Shown here in pieces: positions 39,241 through 39,818 of a DNA stretch of 39,818 nt. The notes beneath the pieces were generated by a model that saw nothing but the letters and a program-made list of their open reading frames with translations, was not told where the DNA came from and made no database searches. The stretch's first letter is position 1; each line of letters starts with the position of its first letter. Source of the DNA: Nonomuraea lactucae (GTDB lineage: Bacteria > Actinomycetota > Actinomycetes > Streptosporangiales > Streptosporangiaceae); the NCBI RefSeq assembly GCF_003313395.1, contig NZ_QNFZ01000109.1:1-39818 (forward strand), given 5' to 3'. The translations under genes and the position numbers were made by a program.

Positions 39241-39818
39241 ATGGGTGTCGAACCACCGCAGAGCGACGCCGATCTGCTCAAGGCGGTCGCGGGCGGCGAC
39301 GCGGGCGCGTACGTGGAGCTCCGCGAACGCCACGTGGCCGCCGCCCGCGCGCTCGCCCGCCAGCTCGTACGGGGTGAGGCGGAGGTCGAGGACGTGGTGG
39401 CCGAGTCGTTCACCAGGATCCTCACCCTGGCCGGGCGCGGCGGCGGGCCGGCGGCGGCCTTCCGCCCCTACCTGCTCACGGTGGTGCGGCGCACGGTCCA
39501 TGACCGGGCGCGGGTCGGCAGTGGCCAGGTCGCCCCGGGCGAGATCGAGCGGTTCGACCCCGGAGCGCCCTTCGTCGATCCGGCGCTGGTGGGGCTCGAG
39601 CGGTCGATGATCGCCAGGGCGTTCCTGTCGCTGCCGGAGCGTTGGCGCGCGGTGCTCTGGCACATCGACGTCGAGAGGTCCAGGCCCGCCGACGTGGCGC
39701 CGCTGCTCGGGCTGACGCCCGGCGGCGTGGCGGCGCTCGCCCGCCGGTCCCGCGACGGGCTGTGCCAGGCGTACCTGCAGGCGCACATGTCCGCCCCGCG
39801 GCGGGAGCCGTGCCTGCC
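39241..39818 (+). CDS. ECF-type sigma factor, 3'-partial
   Basis: The frame from ATG 39241 (CGAGG about 7 nt upstream; GTG 39235 possible) stays open to the window end, 192 codons. It reads SDADLLKAVAGGDAGAYVEL (about residues 8-27), EVEDVVAESFTRILTLAG (about 52-69, region 2 with the DVVAE-F motif), AFRPYLLTVVRRTVHDR (about 76-92), and region 4 as LPERWRAVLWHIDVERSRPA with LLGLTPGGVAALARRSRDGL (about 135-178). The region 4 helix-turn-helix with GVAALARR is typical of actinobacterial ECF factors that continue into a zinc-finger or anti-sigma-like extension. The C-terminus lies outside the window. Confidence 0.85.
   Translation, partial: MGVEPPQSDADLLKAVAGGDAGAYVELRERHVAAARALARQLVRGEAEVEDVVAESFTRILTLAGRGGGPAAAFRPYLLTVVRRTVHDRARVGSGQVAPGEIERFDPGAPFVDPALVGLERSMIARAFLSLPERWRAVLWHIDVERSRPADVAPLLGLTPGGVAALARRSRDGLCQAYLQAHMSAPRREPCL

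Overview
The window is very GC-rich with dense genes, GTG starts and strong third-position G/C bias. Gene families and order (purC-purD, purA-DUF3151-fba-DedA-pyrE, an NrtR-type Nudix regulator) point to a filamentous actinomycete, most likely a Streptosporangiaceae such as Nonomuraea. This is inferred from protein character, not from a search.

Layout. (1) 1-5835: an apparent operon for a cell-surface glycan, with two GT4 glycosyltransferases flanking a nucleotide-sugar dehydrogenase, followed by a membrane-anchored DUF4434-like protein. (2) 5846-9546: NrtR-like regulator, HisC-like aminotransferase, EamA exporter (minus) and a rhodanese. (3) 9990-14974, all minus: a three-part regulator, murA, and a purC-purD pair overlapping by ATGA. 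(4) 15155-16439: corA behind a long leader that can fold into a multi-helix RNA and also carries a 26-codon ORF with its own Shine-Dalgarno. (5) About 16640-28275: a decayed prophage-like island of small, tightly overlapping plus-strand genes (DUF4326, DUF6292-like, DUF6221-like, an excisionase-like HTH, a DUF6011-like fragment, an Hfq/LSm-like protein, small and large terminase). It lacks an integrase and structural genes and holds several frameshifts, an in-frame stop and truncations. (6) 28342-32156: cupin, membrane protein and SufR-like regulator (minus); a divergent methyltransferase remnant; a cytochrome P450; and a broken vapC fragment, which looks like a second patch of acquired DNA. 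(7) 32233-39818: housekeeping segment with a GDPD phosphodiesterase, two GNAT proteins, purA, DUF3151, class II aldolase, DedA, a membrane protein, pyrE and the start of an ECF-type sigma factor.

Regions 5 and 6 separate purA/fba/pyrE from purC/purD, which often lie close together in actinobacteria. Many solitary chromosomal genes have a -10-like TANNNT hexamer 6-8 nt before the start codon and no Shine-Dalgarno, so they are probably translated from leaderless mRNAs. The island genes instead use Shine-Dalgarno sites and ATGA/GTGA overlaps. Points most worth follow-up are the corA leader, the Hfq-like island protein, 15-bp repeats that extend two unrelated proteins at their C-termini, a candidate terminator in the purA leader, and paired TGATCACGTG sites before the NrtR gene.
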